Origin: Verrucomicrobiota bacterium
GTDB lineage: Bacteria; Verrucomicrobiota; Verrucomicrobiia; Verrucomicrobiales; Verrucomicrobiaceae
Length of the DNA stretch: 9,704 nt
Direction: 5' to 3'
Assembly: GCA_021413535.1 (NCBI GenBank)
Contig: JAIOQF010000232.1
Span: 1-9,704 of the forward strand
Shown here: piece by piece, positions 1-6,233 of the stretch
Position numbering within the stretch: position 1 is the first letter of the stretch
Layout of the letters: each line of letters begins with the position of its first letter
Made by a program: the position numbers and the translations under genes
Notes under the pieces: model-generated
The model's input: the letters and a program-made list of their open reading frames with translations, nothing else
Databases searched by the model: none
Told to the model about the DNA's origin: nothing

Positions 1-1
1 A

Positions 2-1540
2 AAAACAGCAAAACCACAGACGGAGCCGTTGGCTGCGCCTCATCGTTTCATTCGCGTGCTGCTGGGTCTAATCTGCTTCATCGCCGGAGCGGCTATCATG
101 GTCATTGAGATCAGCGCCAACCGATTGCTGGCGCCAAATTTCGGCAACAGCCTCTACACCTGGACCGCGTTGATCGGCGTGATCCTCGTGGCTTTTAGTG
201 TCGGCGGTTACCTGGGCGGAGTGCTGGCGGACAAGATGAAACGCATGGACTTGCTCGGCTGGCTGCTCTCGGGCGCGGCGGTTCTCACGATGTTGATTCC
301 CTTTTTGAACTCGATGCTTGCGGAATCGCTGAAGGATTCTGGGCTCATCTCCGGGCCAGTTATTATCTCATTGTTTCTTTTTGCACTGCCGGGAATTTTA
401 CTTGGTGCGGTGTCGCCAGCGTCGGTGCGGTTTTACAGTCTGGCCGGACACGACGAACACGTTGGCCGGGCCGCGGGCACAATCAGTATGCTCGGGTCGC
501 TCGGAAGTTTTGTCGGCACATTTTTATCGGGCTTCGTGCTGCTTTCGACCTTCGGTGTGAAAACGATTTTTCTTGGTGCTGGCGCCATATTACTTCTGCT
601 CGCGCTGCTGGCATTTTGGCTGGCGCGCAAGTCGCCGCGATCCCAAGTGGCACCGCTGCTGGTGGGATTGCTCGCGGCTGCCAGTGCGTTGCCCGCAGAG
701 GCGGTGACAGATAAGGCGATCAAATATCACGCGCAGTCGTTTTATCATCAGATCGAAGTGCTCCAGCACGACACGCCCACGGGTTGGGATCGGCGACTCA
801 AGCTCGACTCCACACTGGAGGGCGGCATGATGGAGAATGGCGATCTTATTCTCGACTACCAGCGCTTCTGGCAGCTTGCGCAGTTGAATGACAATCTGAA
901 AATCAAGCGCGCGCTGTTCATTGGAGCGGGCGCGTTTGGCATGCCGGAGCAAGTTGCGCGGATCGGTGTTGATGTCAGCGTGGATGTTGTTGAGATCGAT
1001 CCGGCGGTCATCGAAGTCGGACGGAAGTTTTTCAAGCTGGATGAATTTCGCAATGTTCGGGCGCACGCGGATGATGCACGCCGCTTCCTCCAGCGCGGCA
1101 GTGAGAAATACGATCTGGTTTTCGGCGATGCCTACAACGGCGTGCGGCACATTCCGGCTCATCTGATCACGCGCGAATTTTTTACGCAGGTGAAGTCGCG
1201 TCTGTCAGATGACGGTGTTTTTCTGATGAACGTCATCAGTGCGGTCGAGGGTGAGCGCGCTGCACTGCTGGGGCACACTCTGGCTACGCTGCGCGCGGTG
1301 TTTCCCCATGTTGAGGTCTTCGCGGAGAGCGTGCGTCATGAGTCGCAGAACGTGATTCTGCTGGCCTCGGTAAAGTCATGGAAGCCGTGGCTGGAGGACC
1401 GGTTTTATGCTGCGAATTCATGGCAGGTCCGGCTCACTGGCGCGCGGGTGCCACCGGCTTATCTGCCGGTGCCGCGCCAGGTGCTGACGGATGACTGGAA
1501 TCCAATTGATGCGGTGATCGCGCGGCAGCTTGAAAGGTAA
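2..1540 (+). CDS. Fused membrane / spermidine synthase-like protein, 5' end probably outside window
   Basis: The first half is hydrophobic, with six to seven predicted membrane segments in roughly the first 200 residues. The second half is a Rossmann-type methyltransferase fold of the spermidine synthase (SpeE) superfamily. Counting from a TTG at 29, the nucleotide-binding loop GAGAFGMP is at about 299-306, the acidic ribose-binding motif VEIDP at 321-325, DDARRFL at 348-354 and FGDAYN at 365-370, with D367 where the catalytic Asp of SpeE would lie. The usual GGGDG loop and DSSDP motif are not conserved, so aminopropyl transfer to make spermidine is doubtful. The protein probably sits in the inner membrane with a cytoplasmic catalytic-like domain. 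The TTG at 29 has a GGAG only three bases before it, and the frame is open to the window edge, so I treat the gene as 5'-partial. A secreted isomerase-like gene follows on the same strand. Family assignment is solid; function is not. Confidence 0.85.
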   Translation, partial: KTAKPQTEPLAAPHRFIRVLLGLICFIAGAAIMVIEISANRLLAPNFGNSLYTWTALIGVILVAFSVGGYLGGVLADKMKRMDLLGWLLSGAAVLTMLIPFLNSMLAESLKDSGLISGPVIISLFLFALPGILLGAVSPASVRFYSLAGHDEHVGRAAGTISMLGSLGSFVGTFLSGFVLLSTFGVKTIFLGAGAILLLLALLAFWLARKSPRSQVAPLLVGLLAAASALPAEAVTDKAIKYHAQSFYHQIEVLQHDTPTGWDRRLKLDSTLEGGMMENGDLILDYQRFWQLAQLNDNLKIKRALFIGAGAFGMPEQVARIGVDVSVDVVEIDPAVIEVGRKFFKLDEFRNVRAHADDARRFLQRGSEKYDLVFGDAYNGVRHIPAHLITREFFTQVKSRLSDDGVFLMNVISAVEGERAALLGHTLATLRAVFPHVEVFAESVRHESQNVILLASVKSWKPWLEDRFYAANSWQVRLTGARVPPAYLPVPRQVLTDDWNPIDAVIARQLER

Positions 1541-1590
1541 CGTCGGCCATTGCTTGACAAGATGCACTCTGCATGATGCACTTCGAGAAT

Positions 1591-2451
1591 ATGAACCGCC
1601 TTATCTTCACGATCGTTACTTCAATGGCACTTGCGACCTTCGTCCTTGCTGAGAACACGCTGCCCGACAGCGTCAAGCAGGGTGGTTTCGCCATCGGGCC
1701 GCAGGCATATACCTTTAATCGATTCACCGCGTTCGAGGCCATTGAGAAAGCCGAGCAGGCGGGTGCCAAGTGCATTGAGTTCTATCCAGGTCAGAGATTG
1801 AGCAAGGAGCATCCTGACCGGAAGCTCATTCACACGATGAGCGACGAGGACTTCGCCGCGCTCCAGGCGAAGCTGGCGCAGCACAACGTCAAGGCTGTGA
1901 ACTACGGCGTGGTTGGCGGCAAGGACGAGGCGGAGTGGAAGCAGATTTTTGCGTTCGGCAAGAAGCTTGGGGTCTACGCCATCACGACTGAGGACGTGAA
2001 GAATATCGACATCATCGAGAAGTTGGTGAAGGAGTTCGACATCTGTGTCGGTTATCATGAACACGCGAAGCGCGCGATGGATCGCGGTTATCAATTATGG
2101 GATCCGAACTATGTCGCGGCGCTGGTAAAAGATCGCGATCCGCGCATGGGTGCCTGTGCTGACACCGGTCACTGGCAGACGAGCGGTTTAGTGGCCCTAG
2201 ATTGTCTAAAAATCCTCAAGGGACGCATCATCAGCACGCATTTGAAGGATCGCGCAGCGATCGGCAAGCAGCTCCCGGATCAGATTTATGGCACTGGAAT
2301 CAGCGACATCGCCGGATGCCTCGCCGAGCTCAAGGCGCAGGGATTTAAAGGCAACATCTCCGTCGAATACGAAAACAAATGGGATGATAACGTCGGCGAC
2401 GTGAAGCAGAACATCGAGTTTGTTAAGGCGTGGGGAGAGAAGAATAAGTAG
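1591..2451 (+). CDS. Secreted sugar phosphate isomerase/epimerase-like protein (xylose isomerase-like TIM barrel)
   Basis: The mature part matches the AP-endonuclease-2 / xylose isomerase-like TIM-barrel family. Candidate metal ligands and active-site residues occur in the expected order: an early Glu in CIEFYPG, YHEH in the middle, CADTGHW, then STHLKDR, and a late Glu in SVEYE. Proteins of this type interconvert or epimerise sugars and inositols using a divalent metal. The substrate cannot be read from sequence. The N-terminus has a signal peptide (MNRLIFTIV... ending ALATFVLA before EN), so the enzyme should act in the periplasm. In-frame ATGs lie at 1573, 1576 and 1591. I chose 1591 because it gives a compact signal peptide and has a weak GAG four bases upstream; the start at 1573 would add six residues. 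The gene follows the spermidine-synthase-like gene closely and may be co-transcribed with it. Confidence 0.85.
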   Translation: MNRLIFTIVTSMALATFVLAENTLPDSVKQGGFAIGPQAYTFNRFTAFEAIEKAEQAGAKCIEFYPGQRLSKEHPDRKLIHTMSDEDFAALQAKLAQHNVKAVNYGVVGGKDEAEWKQIFAFGKKLGVYAITTEDVKNIDIIEKLVKEFDICVGYHEHAKRAMDRGYQLWDPNYVAALVKDRDPRMGACADTGHWQTSGLVALDCLKILKGRIISTHLKDRAAIGKQLPDQIYGTGISDIAGCLAELKAQGFKGNISVEYENKWDDNVGDVKQNIEFVKAWGEKNK

Positions 2452-2475
2452 TCTGCCGCAGCGAATACAGATTGT

Positions 2476-2505
2476 GGGATAATGTGCCGCCAAGTGCATT
2501 ATTCC
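2476..2505. repeat. Imperfect palindrome with 9-bp stem between two genes
   Basis: GGGATAATG (2476-2484) can pair with CATTATTCC (2497-2505), with one G-T wobble and a 12-base loop. It lies 25 bases after the isomerase stop codon and 23 bases before the GTTAGGC heptamer. There is no T-tract after it, so it is a poor candidate for an intrinsic terminator. It could be part of a decayed recombination site belonging to the cassette-like locus. Confidence 0.4.
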
Positions 2506-2528
2506 GCGAGAATGAGGGATATTACGAT

Positions 2529-2538
2529 GTTAGGCGAC
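2529..2538. repeat. Left copy of 10-bp inverted repeat; attC-like core site (GTTRRRY)
   Basis: GTTAGGCGAC is the exact reverse complement of the sequence at 3006-3015. The first seven bases fit GTTRRRY, the right-hand core (R') at which integron integrases cut and join cassettes. It lies 14 bases before the start codon of the membrane-protein gene, a normal distance for a cassette gene. A matching left half (RYYYAAC) is not found in the 100 bases upstream, so this is not a complete attC site. Confidence 0.45.
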
Positions 2539-2552
2539 TCCGCACATCTCCC

Positions 2553-3014
2553 ATGAAACGAATCCTACGAAGCGCAGTTCGGTGCCTTTCACTGATCGCA
2601 CTATTGCAGATAACCGGCATCATTTGTAGCTGGGTTGCGTTCAATATCGCCTTTCGCATCCTCGACACGAGTGGGGACAACCTGCCTTTCGACTTCACGT
2701 GGGTATGGATGTCTTTTGGGTTGTGTCTGCTCGCCTTTTTAGTCCGAGGCATTTTCGTAGCCTTGCCCATTTCCATTCTCTTGCTGCTCCGTCCATCTAG
2801 GCTTACACCGCTCATTACTTTCATGGTTGCGGGAGTCGTCTTCTGGATTCTTGGAGCCGGTATTTACTCTATTCAACAAGGTCACTGGGAGATGGACAAC
2901 CCGCGTGACAGGAGCCTAGCTATCGGAGGCGCATTAGGTTACGCCATCGCCACATTCATTACACAGCAACTCATTTCACTCAGAAAGCCGATAGGTGATG
3001 CAACCGTCGCCTAA
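2553..3014 (+). CDS. Small four-helix membrane protein, possibly an integron-type cassette gene
   Basis: I do not recognise the 153-residue product. It has four hydrophobic stretches at about 10-34, 50-78, 83-106 and 122-142, with positive residues at the N-terminus (MKRILR), so it should be an inner-membrane protein. The frame is open further upstream to a TTG at 2472, but that extension runs through the GTTAGGC heptamer and a palindrome and looks non-coding. ATG 2553 begins a sensible membrane protein. A hand count of three rows (2581-2760) gives 92 G+C in 180 bases, about 51 percent; one row in the preceding gene (1861-1920) gives 39 of 60. The stop codon TAA lies inside the heptamer GCCTAAC. 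Base composition and bracketing repeats suggest horizontal acquisition. Function unknown. Confidence 0.7.
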   Translation: MKRILRSAVRCLSLIALLQITGIICSWVAFNIAFRILDTSGDNLPFDFTWVWMSFGLCLLAFLVRGIFVALPISILLLLRPSRLTPLITFMVAGVVFWILGAGIYSIQQGHWEMDNPRDRSLAIGGALGYAIATFITQQLISLRKPIGDATVA

Positions 3015-3015
3015 C
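3006..3015. repeat. Right copy of 10-bp inverted repeat; attC-like core site (RYYYAAC)
   Basis: GTCGCCTAAC is the exact reverse complement of 2529-2538. Its last seven bases, GCCTAAC, fit the RYYYAAC (R'') core that begins an attC site just at or after a cassette gene's stop codon, and the TAA stop is embedded in it. Downstream, ACCC/GGGT (3013-3029) could form a tiny hairpin. I find no good GTTRRRY partner in the 165 bases before the gmk stop codon, so the right half of the site is missing or degenerate. Confidence 0.45.
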
Positions 3016-3179
3016 CCCTATGAAGGGTGTCAAGTGTGCGAAGTCCTTTAGATATGTTTTTCAGCTAGGTTTTGGGTTGCGTTGCCTGTCGAATGAAAGG
3101 TGGTCGCATCTCCAAATTCAAAGTGAGAACAATAACGAGATTTCCATGGGCAGGAGATAGCTAGTCAAGGTTCAGCGCA

Positions 3180-3794
3180 CTAACTCAACCTCTGCACCCT
3201 CATCCTCTCCGCCAGCAGCAGCGCACGGAAGCGTTCTAAATCTTCTGCGCGTGATCCGCTGACAAGTGCGTAGTGATACTCGGGCCAATGGGCGATTTCG
3301 GTGAGCGCGTTCTTCAAACGGAGTTCCAGGGTATCGCCGTCCTCAGTGCCGCGATTGGCCAGGCGCTCTTTCAATGACTCGACACTGGGCGGCAGGATGA
3401 AGATGTCGGCATGGCAGCGGCGCACAAGTTCGTCGTCGCAGGCACGAATTTGGGCGGCGCCGTCGACGTCGATGTCCATGACCACATCCGTGCCGTTTTC
3501 GAGGTTCTGTTTGACGAAACTTTTCAGGGTGCCGTAGAGATTTCCGTGGACGCGCGCGTGTTCGAAGAATTCGCCCTGCGCGAGTTTTTCTTCGAACTCA
3601 GGTTCAGAGAAAAAGTAATAGTCGCGACCGTGGACTTCACCGGGTCTGGCCGGACGAGTGGTGGCGGAGACGGAGTAGACGACTTCGCCGGCGTCAGCCA
3701 GTTGACGGCAGAGCGTGGTCTTGCCGGAACCGGAGGGGCCAGAGACGACGAGCAGGACGCCGAGTCGGCGGGCGGGGAAGGCGGGAGAGGACAT
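3180..3794 (-). CDS. gmk: Guanylate kinase
   Basis: This cytoplasmic enzyme phosphorylates GMP to GDP with ATP, a required step between purine synthesis or salvage and GTP/dGTP. The P-loop GPSGSGKT is at 19-26. The GMP-binding segment follows with S43, R47, R50 and the RDYYF motif at 57-61, then EFFEHARVHGNLYGT, the MDIDVDGAAQIR segment, and a C-terminal lid and helical region with RLANRGTED. At 204 residues the length is normal for bacterial Gmk. The commonly seen Gln before Gly-Ala in the DIDxQGA segment is Asp here. ATG 3794 lacks a Shine-Dalgarno sequence and is preceded by AATTTCCCG; a stop lies in frame a little further upstream. yicC ends 158 bases upstream on the same strand, a conserved pairing in many bacteria, so co-transcription is likely. 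Confidence 0.97.
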   Translation of the reverse strand: MSSPAFPARRLGVLLVVSGPSGSGKTTLCRQLADAGEVVYSVSATTRPARPGEVHGRDYYFFSEPEFEEKLAQGEFFEHARVHGNLYGTLKSFVKQNLENGTDVVMDIDVDGAAQIRACDDELVRRCHADIFILPPSVESLKERLANRGTEDGDTLELRLKNALTEIAHWPEYHYALVSGSRAEDLERFRALLLAERMRVQRLS

Positions 3795-3803
3795 CGGGAA
3801 ATT

Positions 3804-3831
3804 ATGAATGATGAATGATCAATGATGAATT
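3804..3831. repeat. Four tandem copies of a 7-bp unit (ATGAATG) just upstream of gmk
   Basis: The copies are ATGAATG, ATGAATG, ATCAATG and ATGAATT, back to back, with looser GAATG-like echoes to about 3858. The array ends ten bases before the gmk start codon, so it is in the gmk leader or the yicC-gmk spacer. Read on the minus strand it translates to a Ser-Phe-Ile-Ile pattern, which I recall as a common mis-annotated short repeat in PVC-group and related genomes. Confidence 0.75.
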
Positions 3832-3952
3832 CCCGGTGAATGTCCAATGGCGAATGGAGGATGAGTTAAGAAATCCGCGCAGGCTTCATGTGATGGGTCA
3901 GGACTGGAAAAATCCGAACCATGCAATTGAGTCATGCCCCTTCTTGCGGAGT

Positions 3953-4810
3953 TCACTCGATGTTCTGCACTTGCTCGCGTATTTTTTCGAGCTCGGTCTT
4001 GGCGCGCACCACGGTCTGGGCGAGCGCGGCGTCATTGGCTTTGCTGCCTGTGGTGTTCCATTCGCGGAAAAGTTCCTGACAGAGGAAATCGAGGGCGCGG
4101 CCGACGGGTTCGCCTGAATCCATGTATTGCCGGAATTGCGCGATGTGACTTTCCGTTCGGGTGATCTCTTCGCTGATATCAGAGCGATCGGCGAAGATGA
4201 CGATCTCTTTTAGAAGTCGCTCGTCGTCGAGCGGCAGCGGAAGACCGGCATCCGCGAGACGCTGACGTAGGGTTTCGCGATAGCGCGTGACGATTTGCGG
4301 TGATGATTCGCGGGCGGACTGCAGCATCGTTGACAGGGCATCGAGGCGCGAGCTGATGTCAGCTTTCAAATTTTCACCCTCGGCTCGCCGCATGGTCAGC
4401 AGTTGAGCGAGCGCGGCATCCACGGATTTTTCAATGTAGGGCTGGGCCTGGTCGGCGGAAATGTCGGTTTGTTCCAGTGTGAAGACGCCGGGCCAGCGCG
4501 TGGGGTCGGAGATGTCTTTTCTGAATCCGAGCTTGTGCAGATGCTCCGCGTATTGCTTGGCCAGCGGTTCATCGAGGCGCAGGGTGGTGCTGGCGCCAGA
4601 GCCGCGATCAGCAGTGATGTTGCATTGGACGCGGCCGCGGGAGAGTTTTTCTGCAAGACGGTTTCGCAGTGGCGTCTCCAGGTCTGCCACATCGCGCGGC
4701 AGATGCACGACGAGTTCCAGCGCCTTGCGATTGACGGAGCTGAGTTCCGCGCGCCAGACGACTCCGTCCGCGACTGCTTCACCGTGGCCGAAGCCGGTCA
4801 TGCTGTTCAT
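3953..4810 (-). CDS. yicC: YicC family endoribonuclease
   Basis: The 285-residue protein has the N-terminal YicC domain opening with the hallmark MNSMTGFG and the conserved SSVNRK...LELVVHLPRD segment. Its C-terminal DUF1732 domain contains RSDISEEITRTESHIAQF and LDFLCQELFREWNTTGSKA, which are near-invariant in the family. E. coli YicC is described as an endoribonuclease that affects small-RNA turnover; the protein acts in the cytoplasm. Length and both domains are complete. The ATG at 4810 is fixed by the family N-terminus. There is no Shine-Dalgarno sequence, and the nine bases before the start are CATTTTCCC. The epimerase gene ends only 28 bases upstream and gmk follows downstream, so the three genes probably share a transcript. 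Confidence 0.96.
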   Translation of the reverse strand: MNSMTGFGHGEAVADGVVWRAELSSVNRKALELVVHLPRDVADLETPLRNRLAEKLSRGRVQCNITADRGSGASTTLRLDEPLAKQYAEHLHKLGFRKDISDPTRWPGVFTLEQTDISADQAQPYIEKSVDAALAQLLTMRRAEGENLKADISSRLDALSTMLQSARESSPQIVTRYRETLRQRLADAGLPLPLDDERLLKEIVIFADRSDISEEITRTESHIAQFRQYMDSGEPVGRALDFLCQELFREWNTTGSKANDAALAQTVVRAKTELEKIREQVQNIE

Positions 4811-4838
4811 GGGAAAATGTTATGGGTTATGAGCTGGT

Positions 4839-5837
4839 TCAAAATGCAGCGACGGTTTCGCGCAGGCCGTCCATGACGGTGTGCTGCGGAGTGAAGCCGA
4901 GGATGCGCTGTATTTTTGTGGCGTCGGCGCAGGAATGACGGATGTCGCCGGGGCGGAAGTCGCGGTGGATGGCGGGCGGGACAATTTGATCGGAGGATTC
5001 TTCGATCAGAGCTTTAAGCGTTGAAAAGAGTTCGTTGAGGCTGGTGCCACGGCCGAGGCCGACGTTGAAGACATCGCCGAAAGCGGACTCGTTTTCGGTT
5101 GTTGCGGCCAGGAGCTGGGCTTGCACGATGTCGCGCACGAAGCAGAAGTCGCGAGTGTTGGCACCGTCGCCGTTGATGAAAACATCATGCCCCTGTTTCA
5201 TGGTGGCGATCCATTGTGGAATCACGGCGGCGTAAGCGCCGTTCGGATCCTGGCGCGGGCCGAAGACATTAAAAAAACGCAAGCCGACGGCGCGGAGACC
5301 GAAACAGGTGTGCCAGGTTTGCGCGTGGATTTCGTTCATGCGCTTGCTTGCGGCGTAGGGGGAGAGGCACTGGCCAATGGAGTCCTCGCGTTTGCTGGGC
5401 AGGCTGTCATCGCCATACACGGCGCTGCTGCTGGCATAGGCGAGGCCTTTGATCTCGGCGGCATGAGCGGCCATGAAGAGATTCAGTGTCCCGGTGGTGT
5501 TGCTGGCATGGCATAGTTCAGGCTTCTCCAGCGAGAGCGGAACGCTGCCGAGCGCGGCGAGATGGACGACATGGTCTACATCGGCGACTGCGTGAGTGCA
5601 GGCATCGGCATTGGCGATGTTGCCTTCGATGACTTCCAGTGAATGATGATTGGCCGAAGCTGCGGCATCGAGGTTGCGCCGATGGCCGAAAGTGAAGTCA
5701 TCGAGCACCCGGACGCGCTGGCCGAGCGAGAGAAGCTGTTCGACGACGTGAGAGCCGATGAAACCTGCACCGCCGGTGACCAGCCAGCGGAGCGGACGGG
5801 AGCGAAGATTTGCCTGAAGCTGTTCGTAGCCGGTCAT
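4839..5837 (-). CDS. NAD-dependent sugar-nucleotide 4-epimerase, WbpP/UDP-GlcNAc 4-epimerase type
   Basis: This is a 332-residue extended short-chain dehydrogenase. The NAD-binding loop TGGAGFIG is at 21-28, the catalytic Ser cluster SSS at 136-138 and the Tyr-Lys pair YAASK at 161-165. The start MTGYEQL, the AALGSVP motif, the segment FFNVFGPRQDPNGAYAAVIP and the late RDFRPGDIRHS closely follow what I recall of Pseudomonas WbpP and Salmonella TviC. Those enzymes interconvert UDP-GlcNAc and UDP-GalNAc (or the uronic acids) for O-antigen or capsule. Relatives acting on UDP-glucose cannot be excluded, so I give no gene symbol. It should be cytoplasmic and feed surface polysaccharide synthesis. 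ATG 5837 is supported by the family-like N-terminus. The gene lies 28 bases upstream of yicC, an unusual partner. A purine-poor CTCTTCCTCG precedes the start instead of a Shine-Dalgarno sequence. Confidence 0.9.
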   Translation of the reverse strand: MTGYEQLQANLRSRPLRWLVTGGAGFIGSHVVEQLLSLGQRVRVLDDFTFGHRRNLDAAASANHHSLEVIEGNIANADACTHAVADVDHVVHLAALGSVPLSLEKPELCHASNTTGTLNLFMAAHAAEIKGLAYASSSAVYGDDSLPSKREDSIGQCLSPYAASKRMNEIHAQTWHTCFGLRAVGLRFFNVFGPRQDPNGAYAAVIPQWIATMKQGHDVFINGDGANTRDFCFVRDIVQAQLLAATTENESAFGDVFNVGLGRGTSLNELFSTLKALIEESSDQIVPPAIHRDFRPGDIRHSCADATKIQRILGFTPQHTVMDGLRETVAAF

Positions 5838-5903
5838 CGAGGAAGAGATGGTGGCCGCAGCACAATCCGGGGCGCGCCGCAGGAAAATGGGACTCGCTTT
5901 GTC

Positions 5904-6110
5904 TTAATTGGACGGGCCAGGTGCATTGAGGAGTCCCTTGACGCCATTATGAATGAGAATGAGGCCGGCCATGGCTGGCAGGAGGTTTTGGATCAGCCCG
6001 TGGGTGAATTGACTGACTGATGCCGTATCTGAAAGGAGTTTGTAGGAAATTTGAACCAGCACTGATCCGATGATGATCATGATGCTGGCAATGGCGCGAA
6101 TGTTTCTCAT
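5904..6110 (-). CDS. Small two-helix membrane protein of unknown function
   Basis: The predicted 68-residue product begins with basic residues (MRNIR) and has two hydrophobic stretches at about 6-23 and 38-54, joined by a polar loop and followed by a short soluble tail. This pattern is what one expects of a real small membrane protein rather than random sequence. I do not recognise a family. The start is preceded by CATTTTCCGTCCC, similar to the bases before yicC. The gene ends 66 bases upstream of the epimerase on the same strand and could head that transcription unit. Confidence is limited by its size and lack of a known family. Confidence 0.5.
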   Translation of the reverse strand: MRNIRAIASIMIIIGSVLVQISYKLLSDTASVSQFTHGLIQNLLPAMAGLILIHNGVKGLLNAPGPSN

Positions 6111-6196
6111 GGGACGGAAAATGTAGCATTATTTACCGGAAGCGCCATGGCGGTTGCTAATAATTGTTTGTTTATTGCCGGCATTGGTCGGCGAGC

Positions 6197-6225
6197 TTGA
6201 CATTTTTTCGAGTGCACAGTTGTAT
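6197..6225 (+). promoter_or_regulatory. Possible sigma-70-type promoter for the secreted protein gene at 6234
   Basis: A perfect TTGACA (6197-6202) is followed after 17 bases by TTGTAT, which matches only three of six bases of the -10 consensus. If used, transcription would begin at or a base or two before the ATG at 6234, giving a leaderless or nearly leaderless message. The -35 match is strong, the -10 weak. Confidence 0.3.
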
Positions 6226-6233
6226 GAAAGAAT

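Noticed and set aside
590..1162. Minus-strand open frame of 190 codons opposite the spermidine-synthase-like gene
   Set aside because: Antisense shadow of conserved catalytic motifs on the plus strand; no start signal or family features.
1554..1590. TTGACA upstream of the isomerase gene as a promoter
   Set aside because: No acceptable -10 hexamer at 16-18 bases; the isomerase could simply be co-transcribed with the upstream gene.
3013..3029. ACCC/GGGT hairpin after the cassette gene as a terminator
   Set aside because: Only a 4-bp stem and no following T-tract.
3524..3847. Minus-strand open frame starting inside the heptamer array
   Set aside because: Its beginning is only translated tandem repeat and the rest is an out-of-frame reading of gmk.
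4403..4876. Plus-strand open frame opposite yicC
   Set aside because: Overlaps the well-conserved yicC coding sequence; low-complexity Gly/Ala/Arg product typical of a shadow frame.
6143..6152. Perfect palindrome CGCCATGGCG as an operator between divergent genes
   Set aside because: Ten-base palindromes of this composition are expected by chance and there is no second copy or nearby regulator.
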